Below, piece after piece: positions 26,416-34,584 of a DNA stretch of 64,000 bases; position 1 is the first letter of the stretch, and each line of letters begins with the position of its first letter. Where the stretch lies: the NCBI GenBank assembly GCA_934667065.1, contig CAKULD010000001.1, forward strand, positions 372,001-436,000, given 5' to 3'. Source of the DNA: an uncultured Collinsella sp. (lineage in GTDB: Bacteria > Actinomycetota > Coriobacteriia > Coriobacteriales > Coriobacteriaceae). A model generated the notes under the pieces. That model ran no database searches. It was given only the letters and a program-made list of their open reading frames with translations, and had not been told where the DNA came from. Made by a program: the position numbers and the translations under genes.

Positions 26416-27330
26416 ATGACTGATGCCGTTGAGGTGCTGCGAATCGATTCGCTCGAGGACGAGCGGCTCGATGCCTACGTGCGACTGACCGAGCGCGAGC
26501 TGCGTTGCGTGCTGGAGCCGCAGAAGGGCATCTTTATCGCCGAGAGTGCCAAGGTCATCGAGCGCGCGGTTCGCGCCGGATACGAGCCGGTGAGTTTTCT
26601 TTTGGGCGAGCGCTGGCTCGACCAGATGATGCCGCTGTTTGAGCAGCTTTCTGTGCGTGAGGGCGCTGGTCCGGTACCCGTCTTCGTGGCTTCGATGGAG
26701 CTTATGGAGCAGCTGACGGGCTTTAACGTGACGCGCGGTGCGCTCGCTGCGTTCCGTCGTCCGCGTCAGATTCCGGTTGCGGAGTTCTTGGACGGCGTTG
26801 TCGAGGCAGCGGGGGAGCGCCCGGTGCGCGTCTGCGTACTCGAGGGTATTGTCGACCATACCAACGTCGGCGCGATTTTCCGCTCGGCCGCGGCGTTGAA
26901 CATTGACGGCATTTTGGTCAGCCCGACGTGCTGCGACCCGCTGTACCGTCGCTCGGCCCGTGTGAGCATGGGCACGGTGTTCCAGGTGCCGTGGACGCGC
27001 ATCGGCAGTGAGGCACGCATATGGCCGCACGATGGTCTGGCTGCGCTCCACGATGCAGGATTTTCTTGCGCCGCCATGGCGTTGACGGACGATTCGGTGT
27101 CACTGGACGATCCCGCGCTGCAGGAGATTGACCGCCTGGCGATCTTTATGGGCACCGAGGGCGCTGGCTTGGGCGCCAAGACCATCGCCGGCTGTGACCG
27201 CGCTGTGCGCATTCCGATGGCACATGGGGTCGATTCGCTCAACGTTGCCGCGGCGAGTGCCGTCGCTTTTTGGCAGCTGTGCCCGCATGTGAGCAACGAG
27301 TATCACTACCAGCCGGGGCTGTACCACTAG
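26416..27330 (+). CDS. TrmH/SpoU family RNA 2'-O-methyltransferase
   Basis: A SPOUT-class RNA methyltransferase of 304 residues, counted from ATG 26416; an upstream in-frame GTG at 26344 would add 24 residues that do not look like the family. An N-terminal RNA-binding region precedes the catalytic domain with motif 1 'VDHTNVGAIFRSAAAL', motif 2 'IFMGTEGAGLG' and motif 3 'RIPMAHGVDSLNVAAASAVAFW'. The target nucleotide (rRNA or tRNA) cannot be deduced from this sequence. It stands alone between folA and the MATE gene. Confidence 0.88.
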   Translation: MTDAVEVLRIDSLEDERLDAYVRLTERELRCVLEPQKGIFIAESAKVIERAVRAGYEPVSFLLGERWLDQMMPLFEQLSVREGAGPVPVFVASMELMEQLTGFNVTRGALAAFRRPRQIPVAEFLDGVVEAAGERPVRVCVLEGIVDHTNVGAIFRSAAALNIDGILVSPTCCDPLYRRSARVSMGTVFQVPWTRIGSEARIWPHDGLAALHDAGFSCAAMALTDDSVSLDDPALQEIDRLAIFMGTEGAGLGAKTIAGCDRAVRIPMAHGVDSLNVAAASAVAFWQLCPHVSNEYHYQPGLYH

Positions 27331-27452
27331 TTGGGTACTCTTGGGCTTTGCTACCGGGGTGTTTCTACTGTCCTCGGTCGGTGCTAAGCTGGTGTTGGCT
27401 TTGCCGTTCAATTGAAGTTTTGTTGACTGACGTACGCTAGCGGGGAGGGCGT

Positions 27453-28802
27453 GTGGCTAGGAAATCTACGGCTATCGATGTAACACAGGGTGTCATTTGG
27501 CAGCAGCTGCTTTCGCTGTGTGTTCCCATCTTCTTTAGTTCGTTTTTTCAGCAGGCGTACACGCTTATCGGTACCTATATTGTCGGTCAATTTGGTGGAA
27601 AGCTCGCCCTCGGTGGCATTCAGGCCACCATGGTGCTCACCGAGCTCTGCATTGGTTTTTGCGTCGGTGTGGGCGCCGGCTGTGCCGTCATCACCGGTCA
27701 GTTTTTTGGTCAACACGACGACGAGCGCCTGAGCCGCTCGGTCCATACGGCTATGACCCTCGCGCTGGTGGGTGGTATCGTCATTTCCATTCTGGGCATG
27801 GTATTCGTCGAGCCAATGCTCGTTTTGATGAACACGCCGCACGAGCTGCTGGCGGAGGGCGTGGCCTATGCCCGCTGCTATTTTGCCGCTATGGTTGCGG
27901 CGCTGCTGCTCAACATGGGAACGGCGTTGCTGCGTGCTGTCGGCGACACGCGTGGTCCCGCGATGATCATCGCTTCCGGGTGCTTCGTCAATGTCGTGCT
28001 CGACATCATCTTCGTTGCTGTGCTGCATATGGAGGCCCTTGGCTGCGGTATCGCGGTGGCACTGACCATTTGCTCCAACGCCACGATGATTGTGATTCGC
28101 ATGATGCGCGCGCCGGGTGCATGGCGCTTGTCGCTCTCTAAGCTCGGTATCGATCGCGGTATTTGCAAAAGCATGATTTCGTGCGGTTTGCCGCTGGGAT
28201 TTCAATCGGCTGCTTATTCGATCTCGAACGTACTGATCCAGGTGTCGGTGAATTCGTTTGGAGCCGACGTCACGACTGCTTGGGGCCTTTCCGGCCGCTT
28301 GGATGGCATTATCTGGATGGTGACCGAGGCACTGGGCGTGTCGATCACGACCTTCTCGGCGCAGAACTTTGGCGCGCGCAATTACGAGCGCATGCGCAAG
28401 GGCTACCACACGTCGCTCGTGCTTTCGTTTGTGCTGATCGGTGGTCTCTCTGCCGTGTTGATGGTGTTCTCGGGCCCGCTGTCCCGTCTATTTATCGACG
28501 ATGCCGCGATTTCAGGATATACCACGACGATCATTCATTTCATCGCGCCGTTCTACGCGATTTTCTCGATTATCGAGAACGCATCGGGCTCCATCCGTGG
28601 CGCCGGCGTGAGCTTCCAGCCCATGGTCCTCACCATTTTTGGCACCGTTGTGCTCAGGGTGATCTGGCTGTTTGCGATCATGCCGCTCGACCCTTCGCTC
28701 GAGCATCTGCTACTGGTCTACCCCATAACCTGGCTCATCACCGCCACGATGTTCACCATCTACCACCACAGCGGCAACTGGCTAGGCCGCGCCACCGCCT
28801 AG
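27453..28802 (+). CDS. MATE family multidrug efflux transporter
   Basis: A 449-residue polytopic membrane protein starting at GTG 27453 after GGGGAGGG. It has about twelve hydrophobic segments in two halves typical of the MatE duplication. The first opens 'QQLLSLCVPIFFSSFFQQAYTLIGTYIVGQFGG', and the second begins near residue 240. MATE proteins export cationic drugs or metabolites against Na+ or H+ entry; the substrate here is unknown. The gene has no operon partner, and its stop codon abuts the REP-like repeats of the RAYT element directly, so those hairpins may form its 3' end. Confidence 0.9.
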   Translation: MARKSTAIDVTQGVIWQQLLSLCVPIFFSSFFQQAYTLIGTYIVGQFGGKLALGGIQATMVLTELCIGFCVGVGAGCAVITGQFFGQHDDERLSRSVHTAMTLALVGGIVISILGMVFVEPMLVLMNTPHELLAEGVAYARCYFAAMVAALLLNMGTALLRAVGDTRGPAMIIASGCFVNVVLDIIFVAVLHMEALGCGIAVALTICSNATMIVIRMMRAPGAWRLSLSKLGIDRGICKSMISCGLPLGFQSAAYSISNVLIQVSVNSFGADVTTAWGLSGRLDGIIWMVTEALGVSITTFSAQNFGARNYERMRKGYHTSLVLSFVLIGGLSAVLMVFSGPLSRLFIDDAAISGYTTTIIHFIAPFYAIFSIIENASGSIRGAGVSFQPMVLTIFGTVVLRVIWLFAIMPLDPSLEHLLLVYPITWLITATMFTIYHHSGNWLGRATA

Positions 28803-28874
28803 CCATTGGGGACGTTCTTAAACGACTAGTCGTTGGGGACGTTTTTGAATGACTAGTCGTTGGGGACACTCTTT
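28803..28874. repeat. REP-like repeats left of the RAYT gene
   Basis: Three GGGGAC units are interleaved with two CTAG-centred palindromes (AACGACTAGTCGTT, 14 bp perfect, and a GACTAGTCG copy). The last 25 bases (28850-28874, ending GGGGACACTCTTT) are an inverted copy, with three mismatches, of the repeat on the right side of the transposase gene. About 40 bases from 28804 are identical to the element at 8470. Confidence 0.85.
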
Positions 28875-29005
28875 GCGACGCGATTTTCGGGTTTTCATTC
28901 GTGACGCATTATGCGGCCATGTAAACTTGCATAACGGGCTTAGCATATTTGAATCGTCCGCGCCTATCAGATGGTGCCCGCAGGGTTTCGAGATGGGAGG
29001 GCGAT

Positions 29006-29776
29006 ATGCCGCGAACGGGTCGAATAGTTTCTTTGACGGGTTGTAACCACATAATCGCGCGCGGAAACGGTGGCATTTGCATCTTCGAAGATGACGAAGA
29101 TCGATATCGAATGCTCAGCTTGTTTGAAGAAAAGCTTGTCGGAAATGGTATTGACGTTACGGCGTGGTGTCTCATGTCGAACCACTTTCATCTTATGGTT
29201 GATGATCCACATGGGAGAATATCGTCGTGCATGAGCGGTGTTCTTACCTCGTATGTTAAATATTTCAATCGCAAAACTGACCGCGTTGGGCATTTGTTTC
29301 AGGACAGGTTTAAGAACATTCCTGTTGAGAATGATGTCCAGGCCATTGCTCTCGCGGATTATATTCATATGAATCCGGTTAAGGCGGGCATATCTTCCGT
29401 CGACAACTATCGTTGGTCGAGCTATCGAGCATATGCTTATGGCTATGATGGATTTGGTTTTTGTGACCCCGGCATCGTGCTGGATCTTGTGGGCGGTTCA
29501 TTGGCCTATCGACGCTATCTCGATGAACGGCTTGAAGACGCGCCTTATGATGCCGAGCCTCGCCCACGTGTTCTTGACGATGAAGTGCTCAAGATTGCAA
29601 AGGAAATCGCATTGCCCGCCTCCCTGGCGGACATCAAGACGATGAGTCCAATCGAGCGCAAGCCCATTCTTTGCAAGATGCGGAGAGCGGGCCTGACGGT
29701 CAACCAAATTGTTAGGGCCGTTGGTCTTGGTCGTGCAACGATAGCAAATGGTACGGCGGGCTGGCGTGACATTTAG
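29006..29776 (+). CDS. REP-associated tyrosine transposase (RAYT, Y1/HUH family)
   Basis: A 256-residue single-strand-DNA transposase of the TnpA_REP (Y1_Tnp) family. The start ATG 29006 is preceded by GGGAGGG. The family opening 'CNHIIARGN', the HUH motif SNHFHLMV (H60, H62), 'GHLFQDRFK' and the catalytic-tyrosine segment ADYIHMNPVKAGI (Y119) are present, followed by a ~120-residue C-terminal extension ending in an HTH-like region ('LTVNQIVRAVGLGRATIA'). The gene is visibly more AT-rich than its neighbours, which suggests a foreign origin. It is flanked on both sides by inverted REP-like repeats, the presumed substrates. Confidence 0.92.
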   Translation: MPRTGRIVSLTGCNHIIARGNGGICIFEDDEDRYRMLSLFEEKLVGNGIDVTAWCLMSNHFHLMVDDPHGRISSCMSGVLTSYVKYFNRKTDRVGHLFQDRFKNIPVENDVQAIALADYIHMNPVKAGISSVDNYRWSSYRAYAYGYDGFGFCDPGIVLDLVGGSLAYRRYLDERLEDAPYDAEPRPRVLDDEVLKIAKEIALPASLADIKTMSPIERKPILCKMRRAGLTVNQIVRAVGLGRATIANGTAGWRDI

Positions 29777-29802
29777 GATCTGATTGGCTGTCCTTTTCCT
29801 GG

Positions 29803-29848
29803 AAAGAGTGTCCCCGGCGACTAGTCGTTTAAGAACGTCCCCAATGAC
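29803..29848. repeat. REP-like repeat right of the RAYT gene
   Basis: Reads AAAGAGTGTCCCC, then CGACTAGTCG, then TTTAAGAACGTCCCCAATGAC: an inverted counterpart of the left repeat, lacking its extra middle unit. Together with 28803-28874 it delimits a ~1.05-kb unit containing only the transposase. The remaining ~95 bases to the next gene show nothing recognisable. Confidence 0.85.
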
Positions 29849-29942
29849 TGTTAAAAGCCCTTGTGGGGGGCGGGCCGCCAAACAAGAACTATTCCACCGC
29901 AACTTTTTTATGACCTGTAGGGGATGGAGTAAAACGGGTCAA

Positions 29943-30428
29943 TTAGTATTCGATGCCTTGGCGGGCTAGGAGGCCTTCGTCGAAGTAGTGCTTGACGGGG
30001 CGCATTTCGGTGACGAGGTCGGCAAGGTCGGCCAGGGGCAGCAGGCCGCGGCCGGTGAGTACGAGCTCGGTGGTGGAGGGCTTCATCGCAATCAGTTCTT
30101 CGATATCCTCGCGCACCACGAATCCGCGGCGCATGGCCTCGCCCAGCTCGTCCAGAATCAGCACATCTACCCGGCCAATCTGCTCGCGTGCCAGCTCCAT
30201 GATCTGCGCCGCGCAGGCTTCGGGCGTGTCACGGTCGGCCTGCACAATGCGTAGCCCCAAACGAGGCGCCGCGTCATGTTCGGCGCAATGCAGCTTCTTG
30301 GCAAACTGAAGCATAAGCACGTTGAGTCCATAGCCCGTGGCACGCAGCGCGAGCCCCAACGCAGCCGTCGTCTTGCCCTTGCCGTCGCCCGTATAGATTT
30401 GAACCTTGCCGACTTCCAGTGATGCCAT
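29943..30428 (-). CDS. cobO: Corrinoid (cob(I)alamin) adenosyltransferase, CobO/BtuR type
   Basis: A 161-residue P-loop enzyme that transfers the adenosyl group of ATP to cobalt, yielding adenosylated corrinoid. Visible are the P-loop TGDGKGKTTA (residues 13-22), 'LMLQFAKK', 'VLILDELGEAMRRG' and the family C-terminus 'ARQGIEY'. It is about 35 residues shorter at the N-terminus than E. coli BtuR. No other cobalamin-synthesis genes are present, so it may serve corrinoid salvage (inference). It is convergent to the RAYT gene and divergent from ftsH. Confidence 0.92.
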   Translation of the reverse strand: MASLEVGKVQIYTGDGKGKTTAALGLALRATGYGLNVLMLQFAKKLHCAEHDAAPRLGLRIVQADRDTPEACAAQIMELAREQIGRVDVLILDELGEAMRRGFVVREDIEELIAMKPSTTELVLTGRGLLPLADLADLVTEMRPVKHYFDEGLLARQGIEY

Positions 30429-30505
30429 CTCTGTCCTTTCGTGCCCGGCGTCGGTTTATCGCCGCCTGGGTTGGGTATTCTAGAAAGCATTATCAACCCC
30501 AGTAG

Positions 30506-32413
30506 ATGGAGTTCAAGCAGATGGAGATGGATGACAACAAACGTAGACGGAATATGATCCTCTACGTGCTCATCGCCTTCGTCGTCTACCTCGTGCTCTC
30601 GACCGTTCTGTTCCCTAACATCGGTCGCACGCAGCAGATTACGAAGACCGACTACTCGACGTTTGTCAAAGCGCTCGATAAGAAGAGCGTCGACAAGGTC
30701 GAGTACAACACGGACGATTACACGATCTATTACACCAAGAAGGGTGAGGACGAGAACATCGCCTACAAGACGACCGGCGTGCCCAACGACGCTGGCTTCA
30801 CCGATCGTGTTCTCGAGTCCGGTGCTTCGCTGGAGTCGGTCGTTCCCGATAAAAATTCGGGCCTCATGACCTATTACCTGCTCACGCTCATCCTTCCCAT
30901 GGCGATTTTCTTCCTCATTGGCTGGTGGCTCAACCGTCGTATGAAGAAGGCCATGGGCGATGACGGCCCGTCCATGAACTTTGGCGGCGGCGGTTTTGGT
31001 GGTGGCGGACTGGGCAAGTCCGGCGCACGCGTTATCGCCTCCAAAGACGTGGGTGTGACCTTTAAGGACGTCGCCGGCCAGGAAGAGGCCAAGGAGTCGC
31101 TCAAGGAGGTCGTCGACTTTCTGGAGAAGCCGCAGCGCTACGAGGAGATAGGCGCCAAGCTGCCGCGCGGTGCCCTTCTCGTGGGCCCTCCGGGTACCGG
31201 TAAAACCCTGCTTGCGAAGGCCGTCGCCGGTGAGGCGGGCGTGCCGTTCTTTAGCATTTCGGGTTCCGAGTTTGTTGAGATGTTCGTTGGCCGCGGTGCC
31301 GCCAAGGTGCGCGACCTGTTTAAGCAGGCCAAGGAAAAGGCCCCCTGCATTGTCTTTATCGACGAGATCGATACCATCGGCAAGAAGCGCGATGGCGGCG
31401 GCTTTAGCGGCAACGACGAGCGCGAACAGACGCTCAACCAGCTGCTGACCGAGATGGACGGCTTCGACAACCACAAGGGCATCGTCGTTCTGGCTGCGAC
31501 CAACCGTCCCGATAGCCTGGACCCCGCCCTGCTGCGCCCCGGCCGCTTTGACCGTCGCATTCCCGTCGAGCTGCCCGACCTGACCGGTCGCAAGAACATC
31601 CTTGAGCTGCACGCCAAGAGCGTGAAGACACAGCCGCCGATCGACCTGACTGCCATCGCGCGCGCTACGCCCGGTGCCTCGGGCGCCGACCTGGCCAACA
31701 TCATCAACGAAGGCGCCCTGCGCGCCGTCCGCGAGGGTCGCAAGCGCGCCACGCAGGATGACTTTGAGGAGTCGGTGGAGGTCGTTATCGCTGGTCAGCA
31801 GCGTAAGTCCACGGTGCTGTCCGACCACGAGAAGCAGGTTGTGTCCTACCACGAGATCGGTCATGCCATCGTCGCCGCTCGCCAAAAGGGCTCCGCGCCG
31901 GTTACGAAGATCACCATCGTTCCGCGCACAAGCGGTGCTCTGGGCTACACCATGCAGGTCGAAGAGGACGAGCACTTCCTGACCACGCGCCAGGAGGTCC
32001 TGGACAAGCTCGCCGTCTACTGCGGTGGTCGCGCCGCCGAGGAGCTCATCTTTGGCGAGATGACGACTGGCGCCGCTAACGACATTGAGCAGGCTACCAA
32101 GCTCGCCCGTAACATGGTGACGCGCTTTGGTATGTCCGATGAGTTTGGCATGATGGCGCTGGGAACCGTTCAGAACGCCTACCTCAACCAGGACACGTCG
32201 CTCACCTGCGCCCCCGGTACGGCCGAGCGCGTGGACGCAATCGTTGCCAAGCTGATCGAGGATGCGCACGACCGTGCCCTTCAAATCCTGAAGGAGAACA
32301 AGTTCAAGCTCCACGAGTTGGCTCGTTACCTGTACAAGAAGGAGACCATCACGGGCGAGGAGTTCATGAACCTCCTCACGCGCGAGAATCCGCTGATGCC
32401 CAAGCAGCAGTAG
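30506..32413 (+). CDS. ftsH: ATP-dependent zinc metalloprotease FtsH
   Basis: FtsH is a hexameric membrane AAA+ protease that degrades membrane and short-lived regulatory proteins. The 635-residue protein has two membrane segments (about residues 16-34 and 124-142) around a ~90-residue extracytoplasmic part, then Walker [17 protein letters not shown], Walker B IVFIDEID, the SRH '[21 protein letters not shown]', and the zinc site HEIGH (H449, E450, H453). A Gly-rich linker ([11 protein letters not shown]) separates membrane and ATPase parts. The start is ambiguous: ATG 30506 has no clear ribosome site, and ATGs at 30521 and 30527 are alternatives. Confidence 0.96.
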   Translation: MEFKQMEMDDNKRRRNMILYVLIAFVVYLVLSTVLFPNIGRTQQITKTDYSTFVKALDKKSVDKVEYNTDDYTIYYTKKGEDENIAYKTTGVPNDAGFTDRVLESGASLESVVPDKNSGLMTYYLLTLILPMAIFFLIGWWLNRRMKKAMGDDGPSMNFGGGGFGGGGLGKSGARVIASKDVGVTFKDVAGQEEAKESLKEVVDFLEKPQRYEEIGAKLPRGALLVGPPGTGKTLLAKAVAGEAGVPFFSISGSEFVEMFVGRGAAKVRDLFKQAKEKAPCIVFIDEIDTIGKKRDGGGFSGNDEREQTLNQLLTEMDGFDNHKGIVVLAATNRPDSLDPALLRPGRFDRRIPVELPDLTGRKNILELHAKSVKTQPPIDLTAIARATPGASGADLANIINEGALRAVREGRKRATQDDFEESVEVVIAGQQRKSTVLSDHEKQVVSYHEIGHAIVAARQKGSAPVTKITIVPRTSGALGYTMQVEEDEHFLTTRQEVLDKLAVYCGGRAAEELIFGEMTTGAANDIEQATKLARNMVTRFGMSDEFGMMALGTVQNAYLNQDTSLTCAPGTAERVDAIVAKLIEDAHDRALQILKENKFKLHELARYLYKKETITGEEFMNLLTRENPLMPKQQ

Positions 32414-32439
32414 TGTTGCTATCAGGTTGGTAAACGTTG

Positions 32440-32488
32440 ACGCCCCATTTGAGACGCATGTAGAGGCACATGCTCAAATGGGGCGTTT
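32440..32488 (+). terminator. Terminator of ftsH
   Basis: Perfect 14-bp arms ACGCCCCATTTGAG / CTCAAATGGGGCGT enclose a 19-base loop that itself contains a GCATGT...ACATGC inverted repeat, followed by TT. The arms start 26 bases after the stop codon. Confidence 0.78.
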
Positions 32489-32507
32489 CGCTTGAGGTGG
32501 GATGCTA

Positions 32508-32963
32508 ATGAAGATCGTGGTGAGCGCCTGTTTGATGGGCGAGAGCTGTAAGTACAACGGGCGTGACAATTATCATCGCGAGTTGGTCGAGGCGTGCGAG
32601 CGAACGGACACCAAGGTGCTGCTAGTGTGTCCCGAGGTCTTTGGCGGCTTGCCGACGCCGCGCGACCCGTCCGAGATCGTGGAGGGCGAAGTCTGTACCT
32701 GCAAGGGCATATCGGTCGATCGCGAGTTTCGCCTGGGTGCGCAGCGTGCGCTCGATATGTGCGAGCAGGCGGGCGGGCCGTCCGAGATTGCAGCGTGCAT
32801 CCTGCAGGACCGTAGCCCCTCGTGCGGTACGGGCCGTATCTACGACGGCACCTTTAGCGGCACGCTCGTCGCGGGCAACGGCGTCTTTGTCGACTTGCTT
32901 CTCCGCCACGGCTACCGCGTAATCCCAGCAAGCGAATTCGACCCCAGCATGTTGCGGCAATAA
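32508..32963 (+). CDS. DUF523 family protein
   Basis: A 151-residue protein of the DUF523 family, of unknown biochemical function. The start ATG 32508 lies seven bases after GAGGTGGG. Conserved cysteine motifs are SACLMGESCKYNG, CPEVFGGLPTPRDPSEI and CILQDRSPSCGTGRIYDG; their spacing suggests a metal or iron-sulfur site (inference). It is free-standing between ftsH and a convergent dehydrogenase. Confidence 0.88.
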   Translation: MKIVVSACLMGESCKYNGRDNYHRELVEACERTDTKVLLVCPEVFGGLPTPRDPSEIVEGEVCTCKGISVDREFRLGAQRALDMCEQAGGPSEIAACILQDRSPSCGTGRIYDGTFSGTLVAGNGVFVDLLLRHGYRVIPASEFDPSMLRQ

Positions 32964-33004
32964 AAACCCACCACAAAGGTGCCTGTCCCCTTTGTGGTGG
33001 TTTT
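32962..33004. terminator. Bidirectional terminator made by a CCACCACAA palindromic element
   Basis: A 14-bp stem (AAAAC, one bulged C, CACCACAAA paired with TTTGTGGTGGTTTT) has poly-A on one side and poly-T on the other, so it can terminate both convergent genes. The loop is GGTGCCTGTCCCC. The same stem, with the loop inverted, recurs at 40575. Confidence 0.85.
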
Positions 33005-33014
33005 GGTTTAGGGT

Positions 33015-34097
33015 CTAGAGGGTGTGGCCGTAGGCGTCGGCGGCCTTGATGGCGGCGGCGAACTTCTCGTCAGTGAAGGGCTCCGGGTTGCCCTGCTTCC
33101 ACTCGTTGGTGTTATGCGCGTGCTCGCACAGGGCCGGGATATCGGCCTCGGAAAGGCCAACCTGCTCAAGCGTCACGGGCAGGCCCATCTGCTTGTTAAA
33201 GGCGGCGTAGCGCTCCAAGTTTTCGGTGTCGCCCGTGTAGGTGAACAGCACCAGCACGCCCAGGCTCACGACCTCGCCGTGCAGGTAATGGCCCTCGCGC
33301 GGAATAGCGCAGGTGGCGTTGTAGAACGCATGCGCCACGCTGGAGTTGTAGTAGTAATCGTTTTGGTTGGTGAGGTTCGAGACGTAGCCCGTATTGACCA
33401 CGATATCGAGCGCGATCTGCTTTACGGCCTCGGTCGACAGGTCCTGACGCACGTCCTCAAGACCCTGTACGCCATAGGTAAACAGCGGCTCGGAGCAAGT
33501 GTGGGCGAGTGCCAGGCCAAGACCGGCGGTGTGCTCCGGGTTTCCGGCGCTCGCGGCATACTCTACCTCGGGCTGCTTGGACAGGGCGTCGCCCACGCCA
33601 GCCCAGAAGTACTCCGCCGGTGCCTCGGCGATGATCTTGGGGTTAATGAAGATGTGCGCCGGGCGGTTGGGGTACGAGTAGCCCTCGAGCGATCCGTCGT
33701 CGTTGTATACGACGGCGATCGCGGTGGCAGCCGAGCAGTTGGAGCAGATCGTCGGCACGGTAAAGACAATCTTATTGAGCTCAATCGCCGCCGTCTTGAC
33801 GGTGTCGAGCGCCTTGCCGCCGCCGCACGCGATGAGCACGTCGGCATCCTGGCAAGCGGGGGAGTTCACGACCTTGGCGATGTTGGCACGCGTGCTGTTG
33901 GTGCCGTACACGCGCGTCTCCAAGATCTCGACGTCGGTATCCGCCAGCGCGGCCTCGATGCCGGGCAGCGCTGCGGCAAGTGCGCGCTTGCCGCCAATGA
34001 TGGCGACCTTCTTCGCCCCGTATTCTGCCAGCGCCGCGGGGAGCTCGTTAAAGCAATCCTCGCCCACGGTGTAATCGCTCATTCCAATCGTACGCAT
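33015..34097 (-). CDS. Iron-containing alcohol dehydrogenase, glycerol-dehydrogenase-like
   Basis: A 360-residue NAD-dependent dehydrogenase of the group III (Fe/Zn) family, closest in layout to glycerol dehydrogenase GldA. The nucleotide site is CGGGKALDTVK. 'TICSNCSAATAIAVVY' follows, and metal ligands are expected at D of GVGDALSK and at His in 'SVAHAFYNATCAIPREGHYLHGEVV'. The substrate could be glycerol, a hydroxy-ketone or another polyol; no kinase or transport gene beside it helps to decide. The start follows GAAAGAAGG. It is divergent from the ileS leader. Confidence 0.85.
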   Translation of the reverse strand: MRTIGMSDYTVGEDCFNELPAALAEYGAKKVAIIGGKRALAAALPGIEAALADTDVEILETRVYGTNSTRANIAKVVNSPACQDADVLIACGGGKALDTVKTAAIELNKIVFTVPTICSNCSAATAIAVVYNDDGSLEGYSYPNRPAHIFINPKIIAEAPAEYFWAGVGDALSKQPEVEYAASAGNPEHTAGLGLALAHTCSEPLFTYGVQGLEDVRQDLSTEAVKQIALDIVVNTGYVSNLTNQNDYYYNSSVAHAFYNATCAIPREGHYLHGEVVSLGVLVLFTYTGDTENLERYAAFNKQMGLPVTLEQVGLSEADIPALCEHAHNTNEWKQGNPEPFTDEKFAAAIKAADAYGHTL

Positions 34098-34240
34098 AAG
34101 CGCCTTCTTTCCTTGGGTAAAGTACTCTCTGGTATTTTGCTCCTAAGGTTTACGCACGACACCGAGAATTTCATAAATATGAAAAGCAGCATTGAGGGTT
34201 TTTGCCAGCGGCGGAGCGTGCTACCATACAGCGCATAAGC

Positions 34241-34541
34241 GTTGATGGGGACGAGTAGTCGGCCGTCCGCATGCCACAGAGAGCGGGGAGCGCTGAGATC
34301 CCGTGCATGCGACCGATGAAAATCACCCCGGAGCTGCGGTCCCAACGGACGCGCCGTATAGGCCCGTCTCAGTAGACATCGCCGAGATGGTCGTCGATAC
34401 AGGCCAGCCGAGTAACGGATGCGAGCGCGCGGCAACGCGGGCGAGGGCATCTAAGCTGGGTGGTTAAGCGAAGAGCTTTTGCGGGCACGCTGCCCGTTTT
34501 GCGGCGCTTCGTCCCAGCTTGCAGGGACGGGCGCTTTTTTT
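34241..34541 (+). promoter_or_regulatory. T-box leader (tRNA-Ile responsive) of ileS
   Basis: Stem I runs from GGGG (34247-34250) to CCCC (34326-34329). Its specifier loop has 5' ACGAGTAGT and 3' GATGAAAATCA, giving codon ATC (34322-34324) for isoleucine. The AGAGAG element of the distal stem is at 34279-34285. The T-box itself is in GGGTGGTTAAGCG; the bulge TGGT (34461-34464) can pair with the ACCA end of uncharged tRNA-Ile. Two terminator hairpins follow: CGGGCA/TGCCCG-TTTT (34482-34500) and GCGCTTCGTCCC/GGGACGGGCGC with seven T (34504-34541). Uncharged tRNA-Ile should allow readthrough. The ~140 bases upstream, down to 34098, hold the divergent promoters and no gene. Confidence 0.88.
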
Positions 34542-34584
34542 GGTGCCCATAGGGCGTGCGCGCCCATGACAAGAAAGGGGTACC

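Noticed and set aside
28949..29005. Longer N-terminus for the RAYT protein
   Set aside because: The extra 19 codons lie inside the repeat-proximal spacer and upstream of GGGAGGG; the family start matches ATG 29006.
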